A stretch of 39,475 nt of DNA from Gracilaria domingensis (Eukaryota; Rhodophyta; Florideophyceae; Gracilariales; Gracilariaceae), in NCBI GenBank assembly GCA_022539475.1, contig VCMS01000250.1, forward strand, positions 162,105 to 201,579, given 5' to 3'. Each line of letters begins with the position of its first letter. The first letter of the stretch is position 1. Positions 30,430 to 39,475 of the stretch are shown here, in pieces. Under the pieces are notes generated by a model, which was given only the letters and a program-made list of their open reading frames with translations, made no database searches and was not told the origin of the DNA. A program made the translations under genes and the position numbers.

Positions 30430-31698
30430 ATGACGTCGATATTGACTGTCGCTCGACCTCCTTCTCCCTTCGGACGACCTTCCTTTGCAGTCTTTGTCGT
30501 CATTTCTCGTTCATTTCGTCTTCCCATGGTCTACTACTGTACACATAAGAAGCGTGGGTGCCCCTTCGTTACTCGCCGAGGAGTCTTATCCCTTCAACAG
30601 CATGTCAACCATTGCCCGTTTCGTCTGAAAGCAGCGCTGGAAGACGACAATAGCCGGCCCATTCGGAGAAGCAAGCGTCTCAAGCTTTCCGCGCCCGCGC
30701 CCGCATCTTCCGAAACGGTCACTGCCCCTTGTGGCCTTCCCGAGCCTCCGGTGTCCGAGGACATCGTCGACCCCACTCCGTGCGCCCCTCTCATTCCGGA
30801 AACTTCGCATTGTGTTTCTCCTTCCCCGGGTCCCGCGTCATTAGAGCGAGAACACGGAAGCAGTTCCCGCCCAGTGCCTTCTGAGGAGGCCCTCGGTGAT
30901 TTGCATATGGATTATCTCACGGTTTGTCTGGCTTCAGTAGCTTCCAACCTTGGTCATCGTGAGGCTGACGAGCTAATTGGGCTAATTCGGGACCCGCGAT
31001 TCTCGCAAAAGCGATTCAACGAGACCATAACAAGTTCCAAGCGCTGTACAGAACTGAAGAACGCCATTATCGAACGATACGCCTCAAAGAACGGTTTCAA
31101 TCGAAGAACTGTCTCGCCAGAAAGATGTAAGTTCAGCGCCACCCTCTACACGAGAGACCTCGTTCAGACACTTTTGAAACAGCTCCAGTTGGCTAACAAC
31201 GAAAACACATTCTTCCACCCTATACCTCAGACCCACTCCACGAAAATATCTCACCCCATGTCCGGCTCTCTCGCAAGAGACGCCACCTCGAAACTTAAGG
31301 AAATGGTCATGGGCTCGTTGGATAGTAGAATAGTGTGGTACTCCCAAGAAATAAGTTACAGTGAATCTTTCGTAGGTCTTCTGCAGGTATACACCGATAA
31401 GTCTTCAACAACTCTAAAGCAAACATCGGTTACCGCCTATCCTCTTCACCTCATATTTCTCAACTTCTCCGACGAGCTACGCCGTAAGTGCATCCGTGAT
31501 GACCTCACAGTAGTGGCATACTTCCCTACCACACTGATCAAGGTTTCCGCATCTGAAGCAGACGCAATGCCATTCGTTTCTAGCAGGTCTCTACGCGAGT
31601 CCAGGATGCAAATCCTTCAAGAATCTCTTCGTCAAGTCCTGGAGCCCATTATAAATCTCACGCAGAAAGTTTTCAGTTCATCGGCGAAGACAAACTAA
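30430..31698 (+). CDS. Plavaka/KDZ-like transposase, N-terminal part
   Basis: The ATG at 30,430 opens the frame, but the ATG at 30,526 starts directly at a zinc-finger-like segment (MVYYCTHKKRGCPF ... HVNHC, C-x6-C-x13-H-x3-C), as in Plavaka-type proteins, so it may be the true start. A Pro/Ser-rich linker follows. From about residue 310 the frame resembles the Plavaka core: LLQVYTDKSSTTL, then TAYPLHLIFLNFSDELRRK, then DDLTVVAYFPTT, then a helix with LRQVLEPI. Transposases of this group cut and paste DNA. The frame ends at 31,698, before the catalytic half expected in full-length copies, so it is truncated. Assignment rests on recalled motifs. Confidence 0.55.
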   Translation: MTSILTVARPPSPFGRPSFAVFVVISRSFRLPMVYYCTHKKRGCPFVTRRGVLSLQQHVNHCPFRLKAALEDDNSRPIRRSKRLKLSAPAPASSETVTAPCGLPEPPVSEDIVDPTPCAPLIPETSHCVSPSPGPASLEREHGSSSRPVPSEEALGDLHMDYLTVCLASVASNLGHREADELIGLIRDPRFSQKRFNETITSSKRCTELKNAIIERYASKNGFNRRTVSPERCKFSATLYTRDLVQTLLKQLQLANNENTFFHPIPQTHSTKISHPMSGSLARDATSKLKEMVMGSLDSRIVWYSQEISYSESFVGLLQVYTDKSSTTLKQTSVTAYPLHLIFLNFSDELRRKCIRDDLTVVAYFPTTLIKVSASEADAMPFVSSRSLRESRMQILQESLRQVLEPIINLTQKVFSSSAKTN

Positions 31699-32187
31699 GT
31701 CGAGTGTGCCATTCTCTGCAAGTTTTCGTGCGGATACTTTTGAGGCTAAAGACATTCTGTTAACTCTTCACGGGACCAAAACGGGGAGCTCCTGTCATAG
31801 ATTCGAGGCCCCTCTCTCATCTTTATGCAGTAGTATTCTTACTTCATTCACTGGACCCTCTCAAGACCAAACCAAAAGCGTTAGAGATACATACTCAGTT
31901 ATTCTAGAATATGCAAAGAAAGACGAGGCAGGAAGAAGTATATGTCTTGCGAGGGAGAGTATATCTCAGACGGTACTCTCAAGCGTTCTGATTACATATC
32001 TCTTATTCCGTCGTTCATCGAAACCCCCTTGACGGTAGGATTGATCCAGAGGTTGTTTCTATGCAGTCTGTTGGGAACAAGGAGAGCTCTCTTCGAACAG
32101 TTACGCAACTTGCATCCAGACAAATTGAAGCTGATTAATACTCCAGAAATCGAAACCTCTAGTCAGAGACGCTACTCACTGCAATAG
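31699..32187 (+). pseudogene. Possible degenerate continuation of the transposase
   Basis: Two overlapping + strand frames (31,706-32,032 and 31,942-32,187) follow the transposase directly and encode mixed helical sequence (for example DTYSVILEYAKKDEAGRSI and LRNLHPDKLKLINTPEI). They could be the frameshifted next part of the transposase. No catalytic motif is visible. Confidence 0.3.
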
Positions 32188-33783
32188 AATCATCCACGTC
32201 ACGTTTATTTCGAACGATACGTACTCAAATCAGCATCTTTACAAACGCAAATCTATCCCCAATGCAATGCAACTTTTTTGCCAAAGGTTTACATATAGAT
32301 TTGTCCACGTCGAAGAAAGACAGGTAACTGAATGGAACCTTCAAAAAGGCAGATCTCCTTTGAATGATGGAGGCCAAAGCATACAAAAACCTTGACATGG
32401 TTTTCCTTTCGTAAAGGAATTCTTTGAAATCTGATAGGGAGCGCAGGACAGGGCTTCAATCAAAACAGTTTTCTCTCAGTACTCGGGCGTCGCTTGGACT
32501 AGTTATAGGTGCAATCGTGGCGCATGATGTAATGAAAACTCTATTTCGTCCCTTCGGTGGCAGATTGAAGCCTTTAACGCTCCTCGACAAAGTCGTGGGC
32601 AGGAATTCATAGCTCTAGAACTGGGAGTCTGAGGTTCTATCTCGACTCTCAACAGAAGAAAAACTAACACCATTGGCAGCCTTTTACGGCATCTCCGCAA
32701 CACGTCGATTAATGTCTTCTCTTGTATTGTTGGTGACAGGCTTTGTTAACGGAAGGTGAAGCGATACGATTTCAAAATTGGAACGATAATCATGTGCTAC
32801 CAGCTCAAGCACACAGGGCTGAACGGTTTTCATGCCTACAATCTGTTTTGCTTTCCGCGACGACTCTCGTCTCCATTCTGTTTCATAGAGTTTTATACTG
32901 AATGAATTTAGCATATAAGAGCTGCTACAAACCCCGTTCTCTAAACCTCTGAAAATCATGTAGTAGTTAGCCTATCAGGACTCCATTTAGTTATTTATGG
33001 TGTTTCGCAGAGAGCTCGCTCTATTACCCCTATAAATCCGGTATTATATGGTCGTTGGAGGCCTTCATCGCTGTTTGTCAGACCGTCACAACGAACAAAT
33101 TAGATTCAGATATATACATTGAACGCTAGAGCGGAAGCGCTCATGCTATTAGATAATACCTTATCTTCATCATCGGTAGAATTTGTATCTTCACGGGAAA
33201 AAGTGGTGCCGAGTATTTAAGTAGCTACATACTGTCGTCACTCTGTTTTTTTATGCATCTCATCCCTGCGCATTACCACTTTTGTGCGTGAGGGTGTTGG
33301 CACGCTTTGGTGGTACGTCTCTTCGCCACTTTGATCAGTTTAAATAGTGTAGTGTGTCAGAAACTACACAAATTGTAATAACGCGCGGTATTATGTTACT
33401 GGTTGAGCATCAATTGGATGAAAAAACTAGTTGATTTATCTCAAAAAGATCTGTACTGAGCTCGCAACAAAATCGTTGCAAGGAATGCAACCGATTGTGT
33501 TTTGGGAGGTATCAAAACGCTACAGAATGGCCTCAAAAAGTTCCTTCTAGCAAAGAGTTTTGGTGGACGTAGATTTATGCGAACAATGGTAGCGCTCTCC
33601 ATTCATGCGTTTTGAAGCGCTCCTAATACTCAAGATATACTCTAATAATGTACAGCTTCTTGCCATCCCGCCAATCCACGTAGACAGCGGTGCCAACGTG
33701 TTCGCGGGCGGGTGCATGGTAATGAGTGCAAGAAGTGTTGAGGAAGGGTTTTTGGGAGGTCTCGGCATGGTGCCAAAATGTGA
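32188..33783. other. A/T-richer spacer, no confident gene
   Basis: 1.6 kb without a long frame. A 91-codon minus-strand ORF (32,684-32,959) has plausible composition but no recognisable motif. The DNA is clearly more A/T-rich than the island that follows. It may be transposon remains. Confidence 0.4.
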
Positions 33784-34083
33784 CCAGAACGTGCCCGCCG
33801 GCGTGGGGGGATCGGTTGTGTTAGGGCGGCTACCCTAACACAACCGCACCCCCCCGTCCGCGGGCACGTTTTGGCCGGTTTTTTAAAAAATGTGCTTTTT
33901 TATGCCCGCGGGCGGGGGGTCCGTTCGTGTTAGGGTAGCTACCCTAACACGAACGGACCCCCCCGCCCGCGGCACGTTTTGGACGATTTTTTCAAAAATG
34001 TGCGATTTCATGCCCGCGGGCGGGGGGTCCGGTCGTGTTAGGGTACGTACCCTAACAAGACCGACCCCCCCGCCCGCGGGCTC
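33784..34083. repeat. Array of three tandem palindromes with TTAGGG/CCCTAA cores
   Basis: Palindrome centres lie at about 33,829, 33,938 and 34,046, a period of 108-109 bp. Each unit reads GCCCGC-rich arm, G6 tract, variable half-site, TTAGGG, six central bases, CCCTAA, and the inverse. Units 2 (33,903-33,974) and 3 (34,011-34,082) are nearly perfect; unit 1 (33,784-33,874) is less so. Spacers are alike too: a T-run followed by an A-run (TTTTTTNAAAAA) then TGTGC. The array ends where the GC-rich island begins. Confidence 0.9.
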
Positions 34084-34265
34084 GTTTTCGCCTCATTCTG
34101 GTAGCGTCCACAGACCTCCTAAACACACACCGCACGCAACGCCAGCCAAACGTAGCGCATGCTGTTCGAGCTGGAGCGCCTCGCTGACGCGCGCGACGGC
34201 GCGCGTTCCCGTGCGCGGCACACTCGGCGCGCGGCTGTCTCGCGCCGCAGAGCTGTGCACCGTCG

Positions 34266-34784
34266 ATGTGGCGTGCATTCATCGACGGCACTCATGCAGC
34301 ACGTCTACGACGGCATCGCCGTCGGAAACCTCTACAACAAGAAGGAGCACCACGCGCTCGCCCGCCGTGCGCGACTCCGTCCTGCATTCCCACCGCCTTT
34401 CCAGCCGCCCCTGCAAGCGCAACTTCGCCGCCCGACCTGCGCGTCGACCATCTCGAGCTCGTCGAGTTTGCATGGATGCACGACGACAGTCTCATCATCG
34501 CGTGCAGACGCCTGCACAAGCCGTCCACTGCGCACCACAATCGCCTGGTGCTTTCCACTGATATCATCTGCTACGAACTGCTGCCACCGCACCAGCCGCT
34601 CACGTCGCCGCTGCTCACCATCGTGCTTCGCGAGCGCCCCACCTTGTGCCACTTTTGTGGTGAGCGAGGCATTGAGCCGTGCGCTTGTCCGCCGTCCTTC
34701 AAGAACAGGGCGCCGGCGCACGGCCGAGCACACCTTCTTGTACAAGTCATCCGACTTGGGGCTGCACCGCCCGCCGAGCTCTGA
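34266..34784 (+). pseudogene. Possible fragment of an unknown protein
   Basis: Of the open frames in this part this one looks least like a composition artefact. From about residue 56 it reads LRVDHLELVEFAWMHDDSLI and later CHFCGERGIEPCAC, a Cys-rich knot that could bind zinc. The N-terminal 50 residues are Arg/Ala-rich noise. No family recognised; it may be chance. Confidence 0.2.
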
Positions 34785-35449
34785 ACGTCTCATTGAGCGT
34801 GGTTGTCGCTGTGTAAGCGGCTGTTCACCTTTGCTCAGAGCGGCTCGTTTTTTCGTCCGAATGTACCCGCCACTTACCAACCGGCAACGCAACTGTATTC
34901 CAACAGCCCTCCAAAAGCGCGCAATCCGCGTACCAGTTGAGTGTGGGCAAACGCGCTCGGAGCGATGCATGCATGGGCTTAGCCCTGTTACGGTTAGCGT
35001 GCGACGCGTGACCCTGTTTGTCAGAAACTGTTGACGGTCAGAACCAGATCTACATGAATGACTCAATTCCAACATATGTAACTGATAGCGCAGACAAGCC
35101 GTTCGCAAAGACGCGACGCACTTTGACGAAGACCATCTGTACCGGCGGGCAACGAGCTACGCATCCGTACAGCGCACGCAGGTACACACACTGGCGTTGT
35201 TCCTTCGATGCGCGGGCCACCGCTGGAACAGACAGTTTTCTGATACCAGCTCGGAAGCGGATGCGCCTGCTGGTAAGGCTATGCGGAGCGATGGCAGCAG
35301 TCAGATGACTCCCGCCAGCCACGACAGTGAAGGCAATTCCGCTTACGCCATCCTATGACATGATGTGGGCGCTCAGCGCGAACAACATCGAAAACGACGT
35401 CAGCAGCGCCTTGCTGGAGGCATTGACGCGCCGATAATGCCAGGCGATA

Positions 35450-35860
35450 TTGTGGCATCGACAGAGAATGAGGGCGCGCAGGCGCTGCAAAGGAACGATG
35501 AGACAACGGCCACGACGGCGACAACGACTAGTGCTGCTGTGGGCGGCGGGCGTGAAGGCGGCGGGGGTGGCGGGGGAAGGCGGTGATGGGAACGCGTCAC
35601 GGACAATGACGACGGACAAGGAGGTGAGATGGTACATCACGTGCGACACGCACAACGTGCCCGCTTGTCGCAAGTGCGGACACCGTTTCCAGAAGCGAGG
35701 CAACCTGATCCGGCATATTCAGCGGTGCTTCTCAGCTGAAGCCATTCGTTTGCACGTTTTGCTTGGCGAGATTCGGGTACAAGACGCACCTCAAGCGACA
35801 TCAACAAAGCACAACCGATCGGCGCACAAGGATGTGACGTTGTTTCAGGTGCACGCGTGA
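35450..35860 (+). pseudogene. C2H2 zinc-finger protein fragment, frameshifted
   Basis: In one frame, CRKCGHRFQKRGNLIRHIQ (about 35,670-35,730) is a C2H2 finger. About 30 bp later a second, canonical finger, KPFVCTFCLARFGYKTHLKR, lies in another frame (about 35,740-35,810). Tandem C2H2 fingers are normally joined by a short TGEKP-type linker, so the frame change near 35,742 is a frameshift. Likely a former DNA-binding transcription factor. Confidence 0.6.
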
Positions 35861-36689
35861 GAGGTTTTTACTGGTAGAGAGGCTTGTTCAGCCCCTTTCT
35901 ATGCGTTTAAACTAACTTGGAGCTTTTGTTTGGGAAGGGACTGGCGGGGGGCGGCGATCTAATTTCACGGCGCTGCGCGGCACGCGTCAGCTCGCGCTGT
36001 CTTCGAACACGCGCGGGCTGTGGGCACTGGCTGCGCAGTGCGCCTGCTTTGCTAACGGGGCGGGAGGGGGGCGCCCGGGGTGAGAGTGTTAACCTGTAGA
36101 GAAATTGCGGAGTGAAATCGCACGCGAGGGGTACCGAACGGTACGCTTGCAAGCGCCGCGTGAGTGGTAGGGCTGATTGACGACAAGTCTGGCGCCGCGG
36201 GGCGACAAGGTAAAATGACGCGAGAAGCAGTTGCAGTGTGCGGAGCGGGCGCCACGTTGCTGGCTTTGCGGCATCTGGAGTGATGGCTGATGCGGTCAAA
36301 CAGGTCGGCCGGCGGAGCGCGGTTTTTGGCCGTACAATCCATCGCGCAAACGATGGTGTCAAACGGCGCGCGAGGCGATGGAAGCGCGGAGAGCGGAGCG
36401 GCGACGCGTTGCAAGGAGCGCGCCAGAATAGCAGAGCATGCACGCACGAGTACGTACCGTTGTTTCCACCGCGCGTTGAATGTGAGGGCGCGAAGGGCGC
36501 TCACTCGAGAGGTGGCGGCCGGCGAGCGCGCCGCGTAGGACGGTGCAGCTCAGGCCGACGGGCAATGAACTGCAGCGTCGGCGGCTCGCGGGCGCTCCAT
36601 GAATGACTGGCAAGTAAGGCCGCGCCATCATTTGACTACAGCGGCCACCGCTATCTGCGCTGCCGCGCGAGCCACTCCAGCTGTAGGGC

Positions 36690-37480
36690 GAACCGGCGCG
36701 TACGTCACGCGCGCGCCGCGTGCGCTCATCGAAGAAGCGGTGGCAGCCGCCAGCCCAGCGCGGGTAAGTCCGTCGCCAGCAGCAACGCCGCGGGCGGTGC
36801 CATCCAGGAAGCGGATGTACGTGCTGCGCGCGTCGCGCCGCAGCAACGGCGTGCACGGCGCAGCAGCCAGTCTCCGCGGCACCGTGCCGCCGGCTCCTGA
36901 CGCGCAGCAACTTGAAAGGACGCGCCGCGCCGCCGGCTCGCGGTTCTCGCCCAGCCAGCAGCTCCGTCAGCACCATGCCCGGCGACAGACAGTGGAAGCG
37001 GCACCAGCCGCGCGCGCACTTCTTGTTGAGCGACTTGACCAGCTGCGGCACTCTACGTTTCGTCGCGCCGTACGCCGCGTACGTCGCCGTCGCGTTGCCA
37101 CTCGTGCCGCTGCCGCTCCATCACAAACAGGCGAACGCGCCGCTGCTGCGCGTCCGCAATGCGCATCTCCTCCCGCGCGCACAGCAGCTACCCTAGCAGG
37201 TTGGTGTTCATCACGTGGCGCAGGTCGTCCAAGTGCGCGTCGCGCAGCGCCGCGCGCTTGCCCACTGTGCCGTCGTTGCAGATGACGCGTCCACCGACGG
37301 CAGGTGCTGCCGCATAAAGCGCCCCAGCTGGGCCACCTGCTGCTCGTCGCTCACGTCCGTCACGCAGCCGAACACCGCCGCGCCCGGGTTCTCCGAGCGC
37401 GTGGCCAGTTTTATCAAGGTCTCCCGGAAGCGCTCGCATTCCTCCGCCTCCGCCTCCTCGCGCGTCATTCCATAGCGTTA
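36690..37480 (-). pseudogene. NYC1/NOL-like short-chain dehydrogenase, broken
   Basis: The minus strand, in successive frames, gives the SDR order. A helix EEAEAEECERFRETLIKL is followed by GCVTDVSDEQQVAQLGRF (strand and helix with the conserved D-V). Then comes ICNDGTVGKRAALRDAH with NTNLLG (NNAG region; the second N-A is replaced by N-D), YAAYGATKRRVPQLVKSL (catalytic YxxxK), and FHCLSPGMVLTELLAG. The SPGMVxTxLL ending is typical of NYC1/NOL chlorophyll b reductase-like proteins of photosynthetic eukaryotes. Frames change near 37,310 and 37,121, and the N-terminal GxxxGxG nucleotide-binding motif is not seen upstream. The copy is non-functional as it stands. Confidence 0.55.
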
Positions 37481-37810
37481 CCCTCCCAATCCCCGCGCGT
37501 CGAGCATGGCGGGCATGAGCGCGCCCAGCGCGGCGGCGCGAAACGGCGACTCGTCGCGATGGCTCAGCTACACGAAAAGCGACAGCGCGACGAGCGCCTA
37601 CTCGGCGGCAGTGCGCATGGGGCGCGAGGGCGCCAGCGCGCGCGCGCGCTGAAGGAGAAGCGCGGGGCGGCTGCGGGGTCGGCCAGCAGCAGCGACGGAA
37701 TGCGCAGCGCTAGGTCGAACAGCGCGGTGCAGCCGATGGCGGCGCAGCGCGTCGCGGAAGAGCGGCGCGCCTTCGGTGCAGGCACCCACCGCACGCGGCA
37801 GCGGACGGCG

Positions 37811-39475
37811 TAGAGAGCAGTGTGACCAGCGCCGGTAGCAGGCGTGCCAGGACGTGAGCTGAGAAGAGTAGCGAAATAGAAATAAATGACGTGAAACTGG
37901 TTCAAATCATAATTGCGTCGTATCATCTGGGTCCGATGGAGACCATATTTCAGTCATCATTATCTCTGCCGCTAAATTTCTGCTACCAAGTAACATCCAT
38001 AGAATACAATAGGCAATGCATCCACATGGCCACTGTACTGTACTCGCCATTATGCGGCCCATTAAAATTTATTTCGGAAACTAACTACGGCCACTAATCG
38101 GCCATTTATAGCCCGAAATTGATGTTCATAGTGGCGTAGTCTTGGAGAGAGCTCAGGAGCGCGCGTGATGCCCCGTTGGTTGGTTGGTTCATCCAGCGTA
38201 CACGCCCATTCAGGCCGATGTCACTCCCGCGGCCGAGCATTCTTCCATGCCTCCGGACCCTACTGCCAGGGTTACGAGGTTTCATAACTTAGGCAGGTGC
38301 AATTACCTGGGGTATGCCGAGATTCTTGAAAGTGTTCACTCGTCCGTCACCGATGTCTTGGATCAGTGTGGTGTCGCTTCGTGCAGTGTGTATGTGTCTA
38401 CGGGGCGCTTGAGCTTGTACGACAAGCTAGAGCGAAACGTCGCCCCAAAGATTTCCGGTAAAAATGTGCCAACACCACTTTCTCTCCTCAGTTGGTAGTA
38501 CCCAACTGAGGAGGAAGATGTTGCAGGATTATGTAACCGAATTCAAAGGATGGGAATGCAGATTGGATTGCGTTGCGCCCTGAACATACGTCTATAAAGG
38601 TCGTAGAAGCAACTTATGAAGGAAGGGAGTTGGTCAAGACATGTTGTTGTTGATGAGGTGGAGCCAGGTTTTCGAAAGACATGGGCGGCTTATGGAGGGT
38701 GTTCTTGATGAGGGTGCGACATCATGGAGTTGTACCCAAGAAAGGGATACAGGTGGATGGGGGTAATTGAAACTGAGACTGTTGAAAGGAGTAGTGAAGG
38801 CGGTGGCAAACTTTTAGTTGGCCAGGATCTGCATCTTTGGCTCGAGTAACCCGCTCAGTCATAGCTGGTTCGAAAGGTTGGTTAGAGATAGTAGCAATAA
38901 AATTAATTGTTTATAGCATTGTTACATTTACGTGTTAATGACACTATATTCTCCGTTCTCCATTGGAGATGTTTTCTCTTGTACACATACGGAAAGGATG
39001 ATTAGAGAACACAATATAATCCCCAGTGGACCGCTTGAGAGGGAGGGATGAACTACTGCTCGTGCTATCATTGGTTACCACATCCGGTGTCGTAGTGGTG
39101 ACATATTCTTTTTTTGTCAAACCCGCACAGGCATGTGACGGAGAAGAAGAAGATGCCCCCAGTCGAGACAGAGGGTGACTACTCCAAGTAAAATCAAACT
39201 AGTCCGGTAGCTTGCCGTGGGACTGGCAATATCTTCCTGTTTTGCTATCAATCATCGGAGTGAGGTTATGGCGGAAGAGAAAAATATCGCCGGTCGAGGC
39301 GAGGTGGGAGTGAGGAATTATGTGAAGCGGAGCGAAAGAGGGGACAGAGGGGTGGGCGCTTAAATAGTGGAAGGTGGCGGAGCGTGTAGTAGATGTTTTG
39401 GCGGGAAATTGATGAGGGAAACAGGGACAATCATGGTGCTGGGAGGTATAGCCCGTGTGGTTGGACCAGTGGGGG
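37811..39475. other. No confident gene
   Basis: Composition returns to normal. The only longer frame is + 38,184-38,498 (104 codons, internal ATG at MPPDPTARVTRF), which has plausible amino-acid composition but no motif. The last 1 kb has no long frame on either strand and is purine-rich on the + strand. Confidence 0.4.

Larger units (their letters stand above)
34090..37810. other. GC-rich island with gene fragments
   Basis: Base composition changes abruptly to G+C-rich with many CGCG runs. Long open frames on both strands are mostly a by-product of few A/T-rich stops. Only two stretches (zinc finger at 35,450-35,860, SDR at about 36,690-37,480) show real protein motifs, and both are broken. 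Confidence 0.7.

Noticed and set aside
34332..35108. 258-codon minus-strand ORF in the GC-rich island
   Set aside because: Arg-rich with no motif; few stops are expected at this GC content.
1..39475. Alternative genetic code with reassigned stops
   Set aside because: TAA, TAG and TGA all occur as interruptions together with frameshifts, which fits decay better than reassignment.
1..39475. CRISPR arrays, bacterial operons or phage
   Set aside because: No direct-repeat/spacer array; gene families and spacing are eukaryotic.

Overview
This is a eukaryotic nuclear window. Genes are long, intron-poor open frames on both strands with large spacers. LTR retrotransposon remains, a Plavaka/KDZ-like DNA transposase, an RPAP1/MINIYO-type gene (eukaryote specific) and a short-chain dehydrogenase resembling plant and algal chlorophyll b reductases (NYC1/NOL) are present. 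An intron-poor alga, possibly a red alga, fits best, but this is inference. Nearly every recognisable gene is broken by a few in-frame stops or frameshifts, so the window looks like a transposon-rich region of decaying genes.

Layout. 1-5,380: no confident gene; the + strand is pyrimidine-rich and a chain of minus-strand open segments (3,398-5,379) looks like one broken, charged, coiled-coil gene. 5,840-14,015: the most interesting part, two long divergent genes. On the minus strand an amino-group DNA methyltransferase (DPPY motif, beta-class motif order) runs into a SET domain. On the plus strand a ParB-like domain runs into a 2-oxoglutarate/Fe(II) dioxygenase. Their shared upstream region holds a 633-bp foldback element with two identical 76-bp perfect palindromes. 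14,292-16,947: an intact multi-pass membrane protein (minus), a tiny membrane ORF and a charged coiled-coil ORF (plus).

17,311-24,971: a Ty1/copia-type gag and probable LTR (minus) abut a 5'-truncated Ty3/gypsy gag-pol (plus) with at least seven in-frame stops. 25,622-28,643: a decayed RPAP1-like gene. 28,774-30,196: hairpins and a 373-bp tandem repeat. 30,430-32,187: a Plavaka/KDZ-like transposase fragment. 33,784-34,083: three tandem palindromes of about 108-bp period, each with TTAGGG/CCCTAA at its core, exactly where the sequence becomes very GC-rich. 34,090-37,810: a GC-rich island with a C2H2 zinc-finger fragment and the NYC1/NOL-like SDR fragment. 37,811-39,475: little of note.

The divergent cassette joins enzymes that could write (amino-MTase, SET) and oxidise (2OG dioxygenase) marks on DNA or chromatin, plus a DNA-binding/nuclease-type ParB fold. 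Such mixtures are known from phages and from transposon-linked eukaryotic base-modification genes. Whether this one belongs to a mobile element or to the host cannot be settled from the window.
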